DNA of 12,570 nucleotides. Origin: Candidatus Tepidiaquacellales bacterium UBA6667 (GTDB lineage: Bacteria; Bacteroidota; Ignavibacteria; Tepidaquicellales; Tepidaquicellaceae). The position numbers and the translations under genes are program-made. The DNA lies in the NCBI GenBank assembly GCA_002455255.1, contig DKKL01000037.1, forward strand, positions 42,307 through 54,876, written 5' to 3'. Of the stretch, positions 1 to 7,949 are shown in pieces; positions within the stretch are counted from its first letter, which is position 1, and every line of letters begins with the position of its first letter. The notes beneath the pieces were generated by a model. It saw nothing but the letters and a program-made list of their open reading frames with translations, ran no database searches and was not told where the DNA came from.

Positions 1-711
1 ACAACACCACGAGACATTGTTGTATTTGAAGAATTATTTGGAAATGGAAATCAACTTGGTATTTCTATATCTTATAAAGTGCAATCAGCTCCTAACGGAA
101 TTGCGGAAGCATTTATTCTTGGTGATGAATTTATAGGTCATGATAGTGTTAGTTTAATTCTCGGTGATAATATATTTTATGGCAGACTTGATTTCTTTTA
201 TCATGCAATTAAAAATAATCATGGAGCTACAATATTTGGTTATAAAGTAAATGATCCTGAAAGATATGGTATTGTTGAATTTGATAAAGAAGGTAACGTA
301 CTTTCAATTGAAGAAAAACCTGAAAAGCCAAAAACTAATTATGCTGTTCCCGGATTATATGTTTACAATAATGAAGTTGTAAAAATCTCTAAAAATTTAA
401 AACCATCTCCAAGAGGAGAACTTGAAATTACAGATGTTAATAAAGAATATCTCAAACAAGGTACTTTAAGGGTTGAAAAAATAGGACGTGGTGTTGCTTG
501 GTTAGATACCGGTACTCCACAATCTTTGCTCCAGGCATCTAATTTTTTTGGTGTTATAGAAGACAGGCAAGGTTTAAAAGTTGCATGCCTTGAAGAGATT
601 GCATACAGACAAAATTTCATAGACAAAATTAAGCTACAAATCGCTATAAACGAAATGCCTAAATCATTATACAGAACATACTTAGAGAAATTCATTAAAG
701 AAACAGATTGA
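1..711 (+). CDS. rfbA: Glucose-1-phosphate thymidylyltransferase (RfbA/RmlA), 5'-truncated by the window edge
   Basis: This enzyme makes dTDP-glucose from dTTP and glucose-1-phosphate, the first cytoplasmic step towards dTDP-L-rhamnose. The frame is open from base 1 (TTPRD..., a family-conserved segment that sits about 50-55 residues into full-length RmlA), so 236 residues of roughly 290 are visible and the true start lies upstream. The GTG at 79 is an internal valine codon in conserved sequence, not a start. Visible family motifs include GDNIFYG (fragment residues 55-61, with the metal-binding Asp at 56), the EKP sugar-binding motif (residues 105-107), GELEITDVN, and WLDTGTP with the second metal-ligand Asp at residue 169. 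The C-terminal part (CLEEIAYRQ and onward) is intact. The TGA stop shares one base with the rfbC ATG, indicating translational coupling. Identification is near certain; the specificity for dTTP and glucose-1-phosphate is taken from the family. Confidence 0.96.
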   Translation, partial: TTPRDIVVFEELFGNGNQLGISISYKVQSAPNGIAEAFILGDEFIGHDSVSLILGDNIFYGRLDFFYHAIKNNHGATIFGYKVNDPERYGIVEFDKEGNVLSIEEKPEKPKTNYAVPGLYVYNNEVVKISKNLKPSPRGELEITDVNKEYLKQGTLRVEKIGRGVAWLDTGTPQSLLQASNFFGVIEDRQGLKVACLEEIAYRQNFIDKIKLQIAINEMPKSLYRTYLEKFIKETD

Positions 712-1256
712 TGAAAGTAACAGAGACAAATGTAAAGGATGTTAAGATAATAGAGCCGGATATTTTCAAAGATAATAGAGGTTTTTTCTTTGAATCTTAC
801 TCAGTTTCTAAATATAATGGTATCGGTATTAATTCAAATTTTGTACAAGATAATATTTCACAATCTGAATATGGAACTATAAGAGGTTTGCATTACCAAA
901 TTGGTGAGTTTGCCCAGGGAAAACTTTGTCAGGTTATAAAAGGAAAAGTTCTTGATGTAGCGGTTGACATCAGATTTAATTCTCCGACTTTCGGAAAATG
1001 GTGTTCGATTGAGCTTAGTGAAGAAAATCATAAACAAATTTGGATTCCTCCGGGATTTGCACACGGATTTTCTGTCTTAAGTGATTATGCAATTTTTATG
1101 TATAAGTGTACTGCACCATACAGTAAAAAAGATGAACGTGGAATTATATTTTTTGATGAAGATTTAAACATTGATTGGAAAGTTGAAATTAAAAATATAT
1201 CGGAAAAAGATAAATTAAACAAAAAATTTAAAGAAATTGATAAAGATTTCATTTAA
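711..1256 (+). CDS. rfbC: dTDP-4-dehydrorhamnose 3,5-epimerase (RfbC/RmlC)
   Basis: This cytoplasmic cupin epimerises dTDP-4-keto-6-deoxyglucose at C3 and C5, the third step of dTDP-L-rhamnose synthesis. The 181-residue product has the usual family length. It shows RGFFFESY near the N-terminus, the GLHYQ motif with the catalytic base His61, QGKLCQV with the conserved lysine, the VAVDIR strand, GKW, WIPPGFAHGF and the YK motif with Tyr131 at the position of the family's catalytic tyrosine. I place the start at ATG 711, which overlaps the rfbA stop as TGATG; an in-frame TTG at 708 would add only one residue and is less likely. There is no Shine-Dalgarno sequence, consistent with coupling to rfbA. 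The partner genes rfbB (4,6-dehydratase) and rfbD (reductase) are not in the window and probably lie upstream or elsewhere. Confidence 0.96.
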   Translation: MKVTETNVKDVKIIEPDIFKDNRGFFFESYSVSKYNGIGINSNFVQDNISQSEYGTIRGLHYQIGEFAQGKLCQVIKGKVLDVAVDIRFNSPTFGKWCSIELSEENHKQIWIPPGFAHGFSVLSDYAIFMYKCTAPYSKKDERGIIFFDEDLNIDWKVEIKNISEKDKLNKKFKEIDKDFI

Positions 1257-1303
1257 AGTTAAAATTTTATAAATTGTCATCAATAATTAATAAAAATTAA
1301 AGT

Positions 1304-2629
1304 ATGGACTTAGCTATTATTGGCACCGGATATGTGGGACTTGTTTCCGGTACTTGTTTTGCAGAAATGGGAAATCAAGTTATATGTATTGATAACTCAC
1401 AAGAAAAATTAAAAAAATTAAGAAATAGAGAAGTTACTATTTATGAACCCGGACTTGATTTATTATTCCAAAGGAATATTGATAAAGGACGACTGACTTT
1501 TTCAGACGATTTAAAATCAGCAGTTTTAAACTCTGAAATTATATTTTTATGCCTTCCAACTCCGCAAGGTGAAGACGGTTCTGCTGATCTTCAATACGTA
1601 ATGAAAGTTTCTGATGAGATTGGTAAAATTTTAAAAGAAAATAATGTTTCAGAATTCAAAATAATTGTAAATAAAAGCACTGTCCCGGTTGGAACTGCAC
1701 AAAAAGTTGAGAAAATTATTTCTGATCATGGTGTAAATAATTTTGATATTGTTTCTAACCCTGAATTTTTAAGAGAAGGTTTTGCAGTAGATGACTTTAT
1801 GAAACCTGACAGAATAGTAATCGGAAGCAGATCCAAAAATTCATTTGATAAAATGAGAACATTGTATGAACCATTTGTTCGACAGGGAAATCCGATAATT
1901 GAAATGGACACGGCAAGTTCAGAAGTTACAAAATATGCTGCTAATTCATATCTTGCAATGAGAATCACTTTTATGAATCAACTTGCAAATTTTTGCGAAG
2001 TTGTAGGTGCTGATGTAGATTTAATTAGAAAAGGAATGGGTGCTGATAATAGAATAGGAAAAAGATTTCTATTCGCAGGAATTGGATATGGAGGTTCATG
2101 TTTTCCAAAGGATGTAAATGCTTTGATTAAAACGTCAGAAGAAAATAATTCTGAAATGACAATTTTAACCGAAGTTGATAAAGTAAATAAATCTCAAAAA
2201 TTAGTACTCGTAAATAAATTATTAAAATACTATGATAATAATATTAAAGGTAAACATTTTGCAATTTGGGGATTGGCGTTTAAACCAAACACTGATGATA
2301 TGAGAGAAGCTCCTGCAATAATTATAATTAACGAGTTATTAAAACATGGTGCGACGGTTTCAGCTTACGATCCGGCAGCTCATGAAACGGCTCATTATTA
2401 TCTAAAAGATACAATTACTTATTGTAAAAATGAATTAGATGCTTTGGTTAATGCTGATGCTCTTTTGATATTAACTGAATGGAATGAATTCAGAAATCCT
2501 GATTTTGAAGAAATTGCTTCGAAGTTAAAAGAAAAAGTAATTTTTGACGGAAGAAATATTTTTAATCCTGAAAAGGTTAAAGAATCCGGTTTTAAATATT
2601 TCAGTATAGGTAGAAATCCTGTTAACTAA
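1304..2629 (+). CDS. ugd: UDP-glucose 6-dehydrogenase (UDP-glucuronate synthesis)
   Basis: This enzyme oxidises UDP-glucose twice with NAD+ to give UDP-glucuronate, a uronic-acid donor for acidic polysaccharides. The 441-residue length is typical. The N-terminal Rossmann fold carries GTGYVGL (residues 7-13), followed by STVPVGT and NPEFLREG with the catalytic glutamates. The central helix has Lys210 and Asn214 in TKYAANSYLA, and GYGGSCFPKD carries the nucleophile Cys266. The C-terminal UDP-binding domain shows WGLAFKPNTDDMREAP. DNRIGKRF before the cysteine motif favours UDP-glucose over UDP-N-acetylmannosamine dehydrogenases. A small oddity is FMNQ where many relatives have F-x-N-E; I do not expect it to abolish activity. 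The 47-base gap before this gene is the largest in the window, so ugd could have its own expression signal, but I see no convincing promoter. Confidence 0.95.
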   Translation: MDLAIIGTGYVGLVSGTCFAEMGNQVICIDNSQEKLKKLRNREVTIYEPGLDLLFQRNIDKGRLTFSDDLKSAVLNSEIIFLCLPTPQGEDGSADLQYVMKVSDEIGKILKENNVSEFKIIVNKSTVPVGTAQKVEKIISDHGVNNFDIVSNPEFLREGFAVDDFMKPDRIVIGSRSKNSFDKMRTLYEPFVRQGNPIIEMDTASSEVTKYAANSYLAMRITFMNQLANFCEVVGADVDLIRKGMGADNRIGKRFLFAGIGYGGSCFPKDVNALIKTSEENNSEMTILTEVDKVNKSQKLVLVNKLLKYYDNNIKGKHFAIWGLAFKPNTDDMREAPAIIIINELLKHGATVSAYDPAAHETAHYYLKDTITYCKNELDALVNADALLILTEWNEFRNPDFEEIASKLKEKVIFDGRNIFNPEKVKESGFKYFSIGRNPVN

Positions 2630-2636
2630 ATAAATT

Positions 2637-3326
2637 ATGAAGTTTATTTTACTGCTATTTATTATAAGTTCTAATATTGCATACTCTCAAATTGATACTA
2701 ATCGCATAGTAGAGATAGAGCCTCCTGTTACCGATACTATTGAATATTTAGTAAAACTTGCTTGGGAAAATAATCCTATGCCCCAATTATTCCGAAGTAA
2801 AAAGATTCAGGCAGAAGAAGAACTGCACCAATCACGATGGTCGTGGTTAGATGCTCTTAATTTTACATATACTTTTGACCCGAGCGGTTCAAATACAAAT
2901 TCATCTGTCCAATCCACTGAAAGGTTGCAAAGGTTTGGAGTAGGAATTAGCGTAAATATCGGTTCACTTTTCAGGGTTCCGAGTGTAATTCGTCAATCAG
3001 AAGAAGAGGTTTTGGTTGCAAATGCAAATTTATTAAATCACAGGTTATATATCAGAACACAGGTTATCCAAAGATATGCACTTTATAAACAAAATATAGC
3101 AATGCTAAGAATCAGGTCTGAGGCGGTAAATGATGCTCAATCAACTTTGATGCTCGTGAGATATCGTTATGAAAATGGAGAAACTACTCTGGAGACCTAT
3201 AACAACGCATTAAGAGTTTATACAGATAATCAGGAAAGACAAGCAGTATCAATAGGAGATTTAATGTTCACAAAAGCTTCTCTTGAAGAGATACTCGGTA
3301 AAAGATGGGAGGATATTTTTAAATAA
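2637..3326 (+). CDS. Half-length TolC/OEP-family outer-membrane protein
   Basis: The 229-residue product starts with a Sec signal peptide (MKF, a hydrophobic core to about residue 15, then likely cleavage after A-Y-S, residues 15-17). The mature part reads like a single outer-membrane efflux (OEP) repeat: an N-terminal helix with AWENNP, a helical stretch ending in SRWSWLDALN, a beta segment (FTYTF, then a Gly-rich GVGISVNIG strand after a variable loop), then long alpha-helices with V-I-Q-R-Y-A-L-Y, the YRYENGETTLETYNNAL turn and a final K-A-S-L-E-E-I-L-G. TolC-type proteins have two such repeats and usually exceed 400 residues; here only one is present and the frame is clean, so it is not an obvious truncation. 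Its TAA overlaps the ATG of the Wzc-like gene by one base. I infer that it provides the outer-membrane conduit for polysaccharide, a job usually given to Wza-type OPX proteins. The family call is good; the role is inferred from context. Confidence 0.78.
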   Translation: MKFILLLFIISSNIAYSQIDTNRIVEIEPPVTDTIEYLVKLAWENNPMPQLFRSKKIQAEEELHQSRWSWLDALNFTYTFDPSGSNTNSSVQSTERLQRFGVGISVNIGSLFRVPSVIRQSEEEVLVANANLLNHRLYIRTQVIQRYALYKQNIAMLRIRSEAVNDAQSTLMLVRYRYENGETTLETYNNALRVYTDNQERQAVSIGDLMFTKASLEEILGKRWEDIFK

Positions 3327-5605
3327 TGGATATTGTAAATTTTATAAAAATTTTATTAAGAAGAAAATTAATTTTATTTATTCTTCCTGTAATTGCCATT
3401 ATAATTACATATTTCCTTGTGAAAAATTTGCCGGATGTGTATAAATCTACTGCACAGTTAGCAACAGGAATCACAGATGAATCTCAGCTTTCCATAACTG
3501 CAGAAGGGCAGGCACTTCAACAGTTTGATATTCAAAATAAATTTGGAAATCTCATTGAATTAATGAAATCAAAAAAAGTAATTGATTTAGTGGGGTTCAA
3601 ATTATTAAAAAATGATTTATCAACTTCAAAGCCATTCCGTGAACCTTCTAAGTTAATGCTTACTTTAAATCAGGAAGCAAAAACTAATGTATTAAAAATT
3701 CTGGATTATAAGATTGATTCTATGCAATCGCTTACAAATGCCATTGCTGATGAGCGTGGGATAATCGAACTGCTCGAAAGTATGAAGTATGATTACAATT
3801 CTCTATTGACAAAAATGAAAGTTGAAAGAGAAGGAAGCAGTGATTTTATTAAAGTTGAATTTGAATCTGAAAATGCAGATTTATCAGCGTTTGTTGTAAA
3901 CACTGAAATATTGGAATTTATAAGATATTTTAAAAAACTTACTGCAATAAAAAGTGATGTTGCATTAAATTACTTTGCAGACCTGGCTGAGCAAAAGAAA
4001 CAAGAATTGGATGCTAAGATAGATGATTTAAAAAGATATAAAATGGCAAATGGTGTAATTAATCTTTATGAACAGACAAAAGCATTGGTTGATCAGAAAT
4101 CTGAACTTGAACTTGCACGGGAACAACAGAATAAAAATATTCCGGCACTTAAGGAAGCAATTGATTTAATTGATAATAAGTTTACGGGAAAAGAAAAATT
4201 ATATTTTGAAGCAGATGCACGACCATATAATGAAAGAATAGTATCTTTAAAAGACAGAATAAAAGTATTGACGGATGAATACATTACTAAAGGTTTAGAT
4301 GACAAAGATATAGAAAATCAATTAATAGAAACAAAAAAACAACTTGAAGCGGAAATCACGATTGCCTCTGATAAATTTCTTATGGATCCTAATGCTCCAA
4401 AAGATGAATTAGTAGTTAAAAGAATTGAATATGAACTTGACCTAGAAATTTCAAGATACGCTGTTCAATCAATGGATAAAGAATTAGGAAGATTAAACCA
4501 GTTAGTTATGAGTTTTGCTCCCAAAGAAGCAGAAATTTCTGCATATGAAAGAGAAATAACTGTTGCTCAGGATGTATATTTGATGATTTTGAATAAATAT
4601 AATTTGGCAAGGTTTGATAATATGAATTTAGTGGAAACTATGAAACAGACTGAGTTTGGGGAACCCGCAAATAAACCCGAAGCATCCAAGAAAATGTTAA
4701 CCGTGATACTTGCTGGAGTTGTCAGTTTGCTAATGTCAGTTGTTTTAATTTTTGTTTTGGAATATATAGATCAGACTTTAAAATCGCCTAAACAGTTCAC
4801 TAAGATAACGAATCTTGAATTATTAGGAAATTTAAACAGAGTAAAAAAATCTCAAATTAATTTAAAAGATATTTTTAGTGAATCTCAGTTAGATCCTGAA
4901 TCAGAATTGTTCCGACAATTGCTTCGTTCTATGAGGTATTCACTTTCAGAGAAACTAAACGGAAAGAAATTCCTGCTAACAACAAGCACAGAAGATAACA
5001 CCGGAAAAACTCTTGTTATTTCATGCTTAGCATATTCATTTGCATTAATCGGCAAAAAAGTATTAATAATTGATACTAATTTTTCTCACAATTCATTAAC
5101 AATTAATTTTGGTGCTTCTCCTTCTTTGGAAGATTTCCTTGAAGATTTAGTTAGTGTTGATAATGCAATTTCAAAAACATCTATGAATAATATAGATGTA
5201 GTTGGTTGTCGGGGAGGTTCATACTCTCCGGATGAACTTGGTGGTTTGCAGAATTTTAAAAATAAAATAGTAAATTTAACTCACGGTTATGATTTAGTGA
5301 TGATGGAAGGAGCTGCACTAAATAAACATTCTGATGCAAAAGAATTATCAAACATATCTGATTTAATAATAGCTGTTTTTTCAGCGAATTCAATAGTAGA
5401 GGATTCAGATAAATATTCGATTGATGCATTGATTTCATTCGGTGATAAATTTGCCGGTGCAGTTCTAAATAATCTATCTACTGAATATCTTGAAGAAGTT
5501 TATGGCGATATAGCAAAGAAAAGAAGTTGGTTTAGAAAATATACGAAAAAAATAGTAAAGCGAAATCTGAGTCAGAAGAAATTAAAAGATACTCAGGTAT
5601 CATAA
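3326..5605 (+). CDS. Wzc/GumC-like polysaccharide co-polymerase with degenerate BY-kinase domain
   Basis: This is a 759-residue inner-membrane protein of the Wzz/Wzc type (polysaccharide co-polymerase 2a), expected to set chain length and link the polymerase to export. Residues 1-14 are short and cytoplasmic with basic residues, TM1 is about 15-33, a long periplasmic coiled-coil region follows, and TM2 is about 457-479 after a short Pro-containing stretch (GEPANKPE). The cytoplasmic remainder aligns by pattern with BY-kinases (ELFRQLLRSMRYSL, SPDEL, GAVLNN) but its nucleotide motifs are poor. The P-loop is S554-T-E-D-N-T-G-K-T562, with GKT kept but Asp where Pro is usual. Walker A' is D583-T-N585-F-S587 instead of D-x-D-x-R. 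The Walker B-like strand ends in Glu661 (VMMEG) instead of Asp-x-x-Pro. The C-terminus is Lys-rich with few tyrosines and no tyrosine cluster. Tyrosine-kinase activity is therefore doubtful, while a structural role remains likely. It is coupled to the OEP gene upstream. Confidence 0.88.
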   Translation: MDIVNFIKILLRRKLILFILPVIAIIITYFLVKNLPDVYKSTAQLATGITDESQLSITAEGQALQQFDIQNKFGNLIELMKSKKVIDLVGFKLLKNDLSTSKPFREPSKLMLTLNQEAKTNVLKILDYKIDSMQSLTNAIADERGIIELLESMKYDYNSLLTKMKVEREGSSDFIKVEFESENADLSAFVVNTEILEFIRYFKKLTAIKSDVALNYFADLAEQKKQELDAKIDDLKRYKMANGVINLYEQTKALVDQKSELELAREQQNKNIPALKEAIDLIDNKFTGKEKLYFEADARPYNERIVSLKDRIKVLTDEYITKGLDDKDIENQLIETKKQLEAEITIASDKFLMDPNAPKDELVVKRIEYELDLEISRYAVQSMDKELGRLNQLVMSFAPKEAEISAYEREITVAQDVYLMILNKYNLARFDNMNLVETMKQTEFGEPANKPEASKKMLTVILAGVVSLLMSVVLIFVLEYIDQTLKSPKQFTKITNLELLGNLNRVKKSQINLKDIFSESQLDPESELFRQLLRSMRYSLSEKLNGKKFLLTTSTEDNTGKTLVISCLAYSFALIGKKVLIIDTNFSHNSLTINFGASPSLEDFLEDLVSVDNAISKTSMNNIDVVGCRGGSYSPDELGGLQNFKNKIVNLTHGYDLVMMEGAALNKHSDAKELSNISDLIIAVFSANSIVEDSDKYSIDALISFGDKFAGAVLNNLSTEYLEEVYGDIAKKRSWFRKYTKKIVKRNLSQKKLKDTQVS

Positions 5606-5618
5606 ATAATTCTAACCT

Positions 5619-7940
5619 ATGGTGATACTCACCTATATCTTGTATTTGCTGCAGTTTATCTTTATCTGCATACTTCTTTTTCCATTTATAAGTGTTCTCA
5701 TATCACTATTTTTTCCAAAGAAAAAATTATCTTCTAATCCCAAGGTCGAAACAGATTTTGGGATTATTATTACCGCCTACAAAGAAACTGAAATTTGTAT
5801 TCCACTCGTAGAATCTTTACTTTATCAAAACTACACCAATTATAAAATATATCTCGTTGCAGATGAATGTGATGTTTCAAAATTTAATTTTAATTCAGAT
5901 AAAGTAAAAATTTTGGAACCAGAAATAAAGCTTGGTTCAAAAGTAAAATCAATTCTATACGCAATTAAAAACTTTGAATATAAACATAGTGCAATTATAA
6001 TTTTTGACCCGGATAACTTAGCCCATCCGTTATTTTTAAATAAAATGAATAAATATTTTCAAAACGGATATAAAGCGGTTCAGGGAAGAAGAGTTGCTAA
6101 AAATTTAGATTCGTTTTATGCTTGCCTTGATGCAATGAGTGAACACTATTATAATTATACAACTAAATATGTTCCATTTAAAATCAATTCATCCTCAACT
6201 ATTGCCGGAAGCGGAATGGGAATTGAATATGATTTATATTTAAAAAATTTAAACAGCTATTCACAATCAATATCAGATGGAAAAGTAATAGTAGCAGAAG
6301 ATAAGGATTTACAGGCACATTTGGTATCTGAAGGAATTAAAATTGCATTTGCAAGTGATGCATTTATTTTTGATGAAAAAGTTGCAACCGCATCTCAGGT
6401 AGAAAGACAACGAACAAGATGGATTAATTCATATTTTTTATATGCAAGAACAGCAATTGGGTTAATGTTCAAAGGAATTATTTCTCTTAATTGGAACAGA
6501 TTCTATTTTGGAATAAATTCAGCATCACCTCCGTTATTTATCCAGATTTTGATTTCAATTTTTTTTATTACTTTAAATGCCATTTTACTAAATAGTTTTG
6601 CTTACGTATGGATAACTGCATTAATTCTGTTTGCTCTGAATATACTGTTTGTGCTGATGCTGACTAAAGTTGAAAAACAAATATGGAAAGCATTACCCGC
6701 GATTCCATTATTTATGTTCAATCAAATTTTAGCATTAATCAGACGGAAGAGATCGAACAAAGAATTTATGGAAACTGCTCACACAAAATTTTTATCCATA
6801 AATGATGTTTTAGGATATGATACAAAGAATAAGAAAATAAGAATACTCGAGACAATCAGACAGGGAAATTTTGGAGGAGGTGAAACATATTTATATAATT
6901 TAGTAAGTAATTTGGACAAGGAAAAATATGAACCAATTGTTTTAAGTTTTACCGATGGTGAAATGATAAAAAAATTAAATGAAATCGGAATAAAAACATA
7001 TATAATTATCACACACACTCCATTTAATTTTTTCGTTTATCGTAAGGTTAGTGAAATTATTAAAAATGAAAATATTGATTTCGTTCATATACATGGAACT
7101 CGTGCTTGCTCAAACACACTTATGCCAGCAAGAAATCTTGATAAAAAAACAATTTATACAATTCATGGTTATTCTTTTCATCCGGGTTTAAATAAGATTA
7201 AATATGCATTAAGAAAGTTTTCCGAAAAATTTTTAATCAAAAGATCTGATGTGGTTATTTGCGGCTCAAAAAATGATATTCAAACAGCAAGAGAGATGGT
7301 TCCGAAAGGGAGATTTGAATTAATTTACAATAGCATAAACACTGAGGAATATAAACCGTTTCCTGATTTGACTTATAAAAGAAAGCTCGGATTCCAAGAT
7401 GATGATTTTGTTATTTGTTTTATGGCAAGATTTACATTTCAAAAAGATCCTAAAACTTTTATTTCTTCTATTCCAATGGTTAAAAAAAATGAAAAAATAA
7501 AATTTTTAATGATTGGTGATGGTGAACTAAAAGCTGAATGTATTAACTTGGCAAAAAAATTAAACATTGAAGATAAAATTACATTCTCAACTTTTACCTC
7601 TGAAGTTAAAGAAGTTTTAAATTCGGTTGATATTTTTGTTTTGCAATCATATTGGGAAGTTGTCCCGTTAGGTCTTCTTGAAGCAATGTCAATGAAAAGA
7701 TTTTGTATCGGAAGTAATATAGGTGGAACAGATGAAGCGATTGTTGATAATCATAATGGATTTTTAATCCCTGTCAACAACTCTGAAGTATTGGCTGATA
7801 AAATAAATTATATTTATGATAATCAAATTAATTTAGGATTTATAAAAGAAAACGCAAGACAAACAGTTATTGAAAAATTTAATCTGAAAAATTTAATAAA
7901 GGAAAATGAATCTATTTATAATGAATTATATAAATCCTAA
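5619..7940 (+). CDS. Fused membrane GT2 - GT4 bifunctional glycosyltransferase
   Basis: One 773-residue frame joins two glycosyltransferases. Residues 1-400 form a membrane GT2 related to processive and cellulose-synthase-like enzymes: an N-terminal hydrophobic segment (about 3-33), IIITAYKE, the D-x-D motif D130-P-D132-N, the acidic E227-D-K-D motif, Q264-R-T-R267-W268 (Q-x-x-R-W), then hydrophobic segments at about 303-325, 327-348 and 358-374. After a short linker (about 398-406), residues 407-773 form a GT-B enzyme of family GT4: GGGE near its N-terminus (419-422), HIHG, TIHGY, MARFTFQKDP with the donor-binding Arg/Lys pair, and an intact E-x7-E (E680-E688). No stop or frame change separates the halves. 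The sugars are unknown; glucuronate from Ugd is a reasonable guess for one of them. The ATG at 5619 follows the Wzc-like stop after 13 bases without a Shine-Dalgarno sequence. An in-frame internal ATG at 6768 could in principle yield the GT4 half alone, but this is speculative. Confidence 0.9.
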   Translation: MVILTYILYLLQFIFICILLFPFISVLISLFFPKKKLSSNPKVETDFGIIITAYKETEICIPLVESLLYQNYTNYKIYLVADECDVSKFNFNSDKVKILEPEIKLGSKVKSILYAIKNFEYKHSAIIIFDPDNLAHPLFLNKMNKYFQNGYKAVQGRRVAKNLDSFYACLDAMSEHYYNYTTKYVPFKINSSSTIAGSGMGIEYDLYLKNLNSYSQSISDGKVIVAEDKDLQAHLVSEGIKIAFASDAFIFDEKVATASQVERQRTRWINSYFLYARTAIGLMFKGIISLNWNRFYFGINSASPPLFIQILISIFFITLNAILLNSFAYVWITALILFALNILFVLMLTKVEKQIWKALPAIPLFMFNQILALIRRKRSNKEFMETAHTKFLSINDVLGYDTKNKKIRILETIRQGNFGGGETYLYNLVSNLDKEKYEPIVLSFTDGEMIKKLNEIGIKTYIIITHTPFNFFVYRKVSEIIKNENIDFVHIHGTRACSNTLMPARNLDKKTIYTIHGYSFHPGLNKIKYALRKFSEKFLIKRSDVVICGSKNDIQTAREMVPKGRFELIYNSINTEEYKPFPDLTYKRKLGFQDDDFVICFMARFTFQKDPKTFISSIPMVKKNEKIKFLMIGDGELKAECINLAKKLNIEDKITFSTFTSEVKEVLNSVDIFVLQSYWEVVPLGLLEAMSMKRFCIGSNIGGTDEAIVDNHNGFLIPVNNSEVLADKINYIYDNQINLGFIKENARQTVIEKFNLKNLIKENESIYNELYKS

Positions 7941-7949
7941 TTAGCAGAT

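Noticed and set aside
363..695. Minus-strand frame opposite rfbA
   Set aside because: It is antisense to strongly conserved rfbA sequence, matches no recognisable family, and is a by-product of codon composition.
79..711. rfbA read as starting at GTG 79
   Set aside because: The same frame is open back to base 1 and encodes conserved RmlA sequence (TTPRD...), so 79 is an internal valine codon in a gene truncated by the window edge.
708..713. TTG 708 as the rfbC start
   Set aside because: ATG 711 follows at once, overlaps the rfbA stop in the common TGATG arrangement, and gives the normal N-terminus.
1257..1303. Possible promoter (TTGTCA at 1274-1279) or terminator in the 47-base gap before ugd
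   Set aside because: No convincing -10 or Bacteroidota-type -7 element lies at proper spacing, and there is no stable GC-containing hairpin with a T-run; the gap is simply AT-rich.
2637..3326. The OEP gene as a decayed fragment of a full-length TolC gene
   Set aside because: It has its own signal peptide, a complete single repeat and a stop precisely overlapping the next start, with no leftover TolC-like sequence in the adjacent frames.
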